Position numbers and translations under genes: made by a program. The notes beneath the pieces are model-generated. The model was not told where the DNA came from. It saw only the letters and a list, made by a program, of their open reading frames with translations, and searched no databases. From Flavobacterium salilacus subsp. salilacus (GTDB lineage: Bacteria > Bacteroidota > Bacteroidia > Flavobacteriales > Flavobacteriaceae), in assembly GCF_004634195.1 (NCBI RefSeq), contig NZ_SKBP01000006.1:1-64000 (forward strand): DNA of 64,000 nt, written 5' to 3'. This document shows, one piece after another, positions 60,728 through 64,000 of the stretch. The number at the start of each line of letters is the position of its first letter. Position 1 is the stretch's first letter.

Positions 60728-63700
60728 ATGAAAAAAAAATCTACCTTTTTTAAAAGCGTTATGTTTTTATTTTTTCTGTCAGGCTTTACCTTCATGGCAA
60801 ATGCGCAGACAGTAACCGTAATGAACAGCAACGATAGCGGAGCGGGCTCGTTCAGGCAAGCCGTTATAGATGCATCAGCAGGCAGCACTATTGTTTTTGA
60901 TGCCGCTGTAAACGGCACTACTATCATGCTAACATCAGCGGTAACAATCGATAAAAACCTGACAATAAGCGGTAACGGTGAAGACCAAACCATGATAAGC
61001 GGTGGGAATACCACAAGAATATTCTCTATTACCGATACTGAAAATATTACCGTTAATAACCTTACTTTAACTAATGGCTCCGCAGTTGATAATGGCGGAG
61101 CTATTTCATCTTTAAACAGTATGCTAACCCTTAACGATGTAACTATAACATCATCCGATGCAGCAGGAAATAATGCTGACCAAGGTGGTGGTGCTATATA
61201 CCTGATGGGCGGAATGCTTACTGCAAACAACTCCACTTTTTCAAATAACACTGCATCAGGCACATCAGGTAGTGGCGGTGCTATATTAGTTGGTACAGGT
61301 GGTAATGTTACAATTGTAGGCAGCACTATTACTGACAACATGGCAAGTCGTGCCGGCGGGGGTATAGAAAGCAACTCAGGAGCTATGGGAACTGTAACCT
61401 TAACCAATGTAAACCTGGATGCTAACGAAACAGGGGCTAACCCGGGTAATGGTGGCGGACTGCATATAACAGGTGCAGGTAATGCAACCATAAGTGGCGG
61501 TACAGTAAATAATAATGTGGCAGCAGCCGAAGGCGGAGGCTTATGGAACGGTTCGGGTACTATGACTGTAACAGGAACAACAATAAATATGAATACTGCA
61601 AGTGGTAATGGAGCTGACCAAGGCGGTGGCGGTATATATAACCTGAGCGGTATGCTTGAAGTTAATGCCGGAACTGTGATAATGGGTAATATAGCCAATG
61701 GTACTGCGGGCAGTGGCGGAGGTATCCTTAACGATGTAAACGGAATGCTTACCGTAAACGGTGCCGAGATAACCGGTAATACATCCAACCGTGCAGGCGG
61801 TGGTATCGAAGATAACTCAGGAGCAATGGGAAGCGTAACACTAAACAACATAATGCTTAACGGAAATACAACGAATAACGCACCCGGTAATGGTGGCGGG
61901 CTTCACGTAACAGGTATGGGTACCGTAACTATTTCGGGCGGTATGGTAAACGATAATACTGCCGGAGCGGAAGGCGGCGGACTTTGGAACGGTACAGGGA
62001 CTATGAATATAGACGGTACTGTAATATCCGGAAATACTGCCAGCGGTGCAGGTGCCGACCAAGGTGGTGGAGGTATATATAACCTTAACGGAGGTACACT
62101 CACCATAATGAATGCAACAATAAGCAATAACGTAGCAGATGGTGCTGCGGGAAGCGGAGGAGGAATATTAAATGATGTAGGTTCTATGCTTACTGTTACT
62201 GATACTGAAATATCAGGCAATACAGCAATGAGAGCCGGTGGCGGTATAGAGGATAACTCCGGTACAAGTACCATAATGCTTACCAACGTAATACTTAACG
62301 GAAACATTACTTCGGCAGCTCCCGGTAATGGTGGCGGGCTTCACATAACAGGTAGCGGAAGCGCAATAATCAGCGGTGGTAGCGTAACCAACAATACAGC
62401 AGCATTGCAAGGTGGTGGATTGTGGAACGGTACAGGAACAATGACGGTAAGCAATGTAATGATAGACGGCAATACGGCATCGGGGGCAGCAGCAACTGAT
62501 GGCGGTGGCGGTATTTTTAATACAAACGGTACTTTGATTGTAGAAAACAGTACTATAACCAATAATATTGCAAACGGTACATCGGGTAACGGTGGTGGTA
62601 TATTCAGCGCAGCAGGCGATGTAACCATCGTAAATACCGATATTATGAACAACAGTGCCAACCGTGCAGGAGGTGCTATCGAAATTATAGCAGGCACACT
62701 TACCGTTAACGATTCCGAACTTTCAGGCAACGATGTTGATGGCGGTGCAGGAACACCAAACCCCGGTAACGGAGGTGCATTACACGTAAGTGGTGCTGCA
62801 ACTATAGTGTTTAACGGCGGTGTGGTAAACAACAATATGGCAGCTCGCGAAGGTGGCGGTTTATGGAACCAAACAGGCAGTGTTATGACTGTAAACAATG
62901 TTACCCTTGATGGTAATACTGCAGCAGGTGGCGCATCGGATGATGGTGGTGGTGCCATATTTAATAACGGAGGTACATTAAATGTAAACGGTTCTACCTT
63001 ATCTAATAATGCCGCTACAGGATTACTGGGCAGAGGTGGTGGTATTCACGTGAATGCCGGTACTGCGAATGTGATGCTTACTACTATTTCGGGTAATACA
63101 GCATTAACTAATGGTGGTGGTATATTCAACAATGCCGAACTTAATGTAAATGCTAATACTATAACGCTTAATAGTGCTACTATAAGCGGGGGCGGTATCT
63201 CAAACAGTTCTGCAATGTCGCCAATAATAAAAAACTCTATTATAGCAGGCAACATTGCTGTTGTATCGGGTGCCGATGTTTTTAGTGATGAAGGTATGAT
63301 TTCTTCAAACGGTTATAACCTTATCGGACTTGATGGTTCAGATGCTTTTGATGCCAATGAAGATGATATGGTAGGTACAGCAGGAAGTCCGATTGATGCA
63401 GGACTATTAGCTTTGGCAGATAACGGCGGACCGACATTTACTCACATGTTAAACTGCCCAAGCGTGGCTGCGGATATGGGTGACCCCAATGACAATTTTG
63501 ATGACCAAACGGGAGCTTCTGTATTTAACGGCAGACGTGATATAGGGGCATATGAAGCACAAGAGCCTTGTGTACTTGCCAATGAAAACTTTACAGCAGG
63601 TAACATAGAAAGTGTTATTTACCCTAACCCATCAGTAAACGGATTCTTTAACATAGAGCTGGCTGCTAATCATACAGCAGGTGCAGATGTATTGATTTAT

Positions 63701-63850
63701 GAAATTGGTACCGGTAAATTAGTGAAACAAATGAAAGCCGAAAATATGAGTATAGCTATTCCGATGAATGGCTACGCTTCGGGTACGTACATCCTCCAAA
63801 TCATTTCTGATAAAGCTACCGAAACACACAAGGTAGTAATCGCAAACTAA
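60728..63850 (+). CDS. T9SS-secreted parallel beta-helix surface protein
   Basis: 1040 residues. Signal peptide 1-27 (ending ANAQ). A long right-handed beta-helix of Pmp/adhesin type (GGGI, NNTA, ISGG motifs) contains four tandem repeats of about 147 residues (GGGG steps at 61184, 61622, 62063, 62501 and 62945) plus a degenerate fifth. A choice-of-anchor-Q closing motif DIGAYEAQ precedes the C-terminal type A sorting domain (about 970-1040; VIYPNPSVNGFFNIEL, GTYILQI, THKVVI). It should leave by the type IX system and attach to the surface. Confidence 0.93.
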   Translation: MKKKSTFFKSVMFLFFLSGFTFMANAQTVTVMNSNDSGAGSFRQAVIDASAGSTIVFDAAVNGTTIMLTSAVTIDKNLTISGNGEDQTMISGGNTTRIFSITDTENITVNNLTLTNGSAVDNGGAISSLNSMLTLNDVTITSSDAAGNNADQGGGAIYLMGGMLTANNSTFSNNTASGTSGSGGAILVGTGGNVTIVGSTITDNMASRAGGGIESNSGAMGTVTLTNVNLDANETGANPGNGGGLHITGAGNATISGGTVNNNVAAAEGGGLWNGSGTMTVTGTTINMNTASGNGADQGGGGIYNLSGMLEVNAGTVIMGNIANGTAGSGGGILNDVNGMLTVNGAEITGNTSNRAGGGIEDNSGAMGSVTLNNIMLNGNTTNNAPGNGGGLHVTGMGTVTISGGMVNDNTAGAEGGGLWNGTGTMNIDGTVISGNTASGAGADQGGGGIYNLNGGTLTIMNATISNNVADGAAGSGGGILNDVGSMLTVTDTEISGNTAMRAGGGIEDNSGTSTIMLTNVILNGNITSAAPGNGGGLHITGSGSAIISGGSVTNNTAALQGGGLWNGTGTMTVSNVMIDGNTASGAAATDGGGGIFNTNGTLIVENSTITNNIANGTSGNGGGIFSAAGDVTIVNTDIMNNSANRAGGAIEIIAGTLTVNDSELSGNDVDGGAGTPNPGNGGALHVSGAATIVFNGGVVNNNMAAREGGGLWNQTGSVMTVNNVTLDGNTAAGGASDDGGGAIFNNGGTLNVNGSTLSNNAATGLLGRGGGIHVNAGTANVMLTTISGNTALTNGGGIFNNAELNVNANTITLNSATISGGGISNSSAMSPIIKNSIIAGNIAVVSGADVFSDEGMISSNGYNLIGLDGSDAFDANEDDMVGTAGSPIDAGLLALADNGGPTFTHMLNCPSVAADMGDPNDNFDDQTGASVFNGRRDIGAYEAQEPCVLANENFTAGNIESVIYPNPSVNGFFNIELAANHTAGADVLIYEIGTGKLVKQMKAENMSIAIPMNGYASGTYILQIISDKATETHKVVIAN
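61184..63100 (+). repeat. Tandem 441-bp coding repeats in the surface protein
   Basis: Units begin at the GGG codons at 61184, 61622, 62063, 62501 and 62945 (periods 438, 441, 438 and 444 bp). Each unit contains the order GGGI..., AGGGIE, PGNGGGLH, EGGGLWN. They remain in frame and differ in spots, so the repeat is ancient enough to have diverged. Confidence 0.85.
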
Positions 63851-63873
63851 TGTTGCTTTTTGAGATTGTTGGT

Positions 63874-63902
63874 AAAGCTCCCCTTGTGGGAGCTTTGCTT
63901 TT
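63874..63902 (+). terminator. Terminator of the surface protein gene
   Basis: AAAGCTCCC, 5 nt loop, GGGAGCTTT followed by GCTTTTTA. Confidence 0.7.
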
Positions 63903-63930
63903 TATATAGCGTATCTATTTTTATTGCTAT

Positions 63931-64000
63931 TAAAAAGGGCTGTCTCAAAAGTGCTTAAACAAGCATCTTTGTCATTCTGACGAAGGAAGAATCTCTGATT
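63931..64000. repeat. Probable dispersed repeat element, cut by the window end
   Basis: GGGCTGTCTCAAAAGT, then GTCATTCTGACGAAGGAAGAATCTC. Both strings are of a kind I recall as recurring intergenic repeats in Bacteroidota genomes (MITE- or REP-like). Only one end is in view and no coding sequence is seen in it. Confidence 0.45.

Noticed and set aside
60712-61851. Long antisense open frame (379 codons) within the beta-helix gene, with further ones to 63255
   Set aside because: Pro/Ser/Val-rich mirror of the repetitive Gly/Asn/Thr codons on the other strand; no start context or family resemblance.
61184-63100. CRISPR-like array, because of regular repeats
   Set aside because: Period is about 441 bp, in frame with a protein, and there are no short direct repeats with unique spacers.

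Overview
The window looks like a chromosomal segment of a member of the Flavobacteriaceae, close to Flavobacterium. The evidence is a gliding-motility lipoprotein (GldI), a secreted protein with a type IX secretion C-terminal signal, bacillithiol deacetylase BshB1, single-chain PurL, many lipoproteins, AT-rich DNA, few Shine-Dalgarno sequences and repeated promoter elements of the Bacteroidota type (TTG, then 17-23 bp, then TAnnTTTG). There is no rRNA, CRISPR array, prophage or intact insertion sequence. It carries one tRNA (His).

Layout. 1-3.2 kb: outward promoter at the left edge, a small unknown protein, tRNA-His, bshB1, isochorismate synthase and a hotdog thioesterase (menaquinone and bacillithiol). 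3.3-6.2 kb: two lipoproteins and a ClbS/DfsB-like protein. 6.3-11.8 kb: purL, then a plastic patch with a repeat scar, an AT-rich two-gene membrane cassette, a remnant of the clpP 3' end, and a PhnA-like gene. 12-22.8 kb: fatty acid degradation block with acyl-CoA ligase, an unknown helical protein, MarR regulator, fadN, fadA and fadE. This operon contains two apparent insertions: a putative phage abortive infection gene between fadN and fadA, and a four-helix-bundle (IVS-type) gene bounded by inverted repeats between fadA and fadE. 22.8-29.4 kb: stress and carbon genes (Lmo0937-like peptide, DUF4142, LETM1-related protein, SulP transporter with carbonic anhydrase, dps divergent from oxyR). 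29.4-36.4 kb: mnmD with two lipoproteins, ilvE, a MazG-like enzyme, small membrane protein, and an unknown gene with a sensor kinase/response regulator pair. 36.4-40.8 kb: LpoB/COG3014 lipoprotein operon and an SRPBCC protein. 40.8-45.3 kb: tRNA modification genes (tcdA, mnmA) around a TatD hydrolase and an Mrr-type restriction endonuclease. 45.3-54.4 kb: yidC-pyrG, LysM proteins, osmC, guaA. 54.5-60.6 kb: nrnA-gldI-PPIase operon, AraC regulator with an AhpD-like protein, and small genes. 60.7-63.9 kb: a 1040-residue beta-helix surface protein built of about 147-residue repeats. The right edge enters a probable dispersed repeat.

The backbone is ordinary. The accessory signal lies in single genes placed precisely in or next to housekeeping operons: AbiC-like in the fad operon, the IVS-type gene in the same operon, the Mrr-like nuclease beside mnmA, and the membrane pair after purL. 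Other signals are regulatory: a near-perfect palindrome at the marR promoter, a terminator-like hairpin inside the signal-peptide codons of the sensor kinase, and a probably leaderless guaA.
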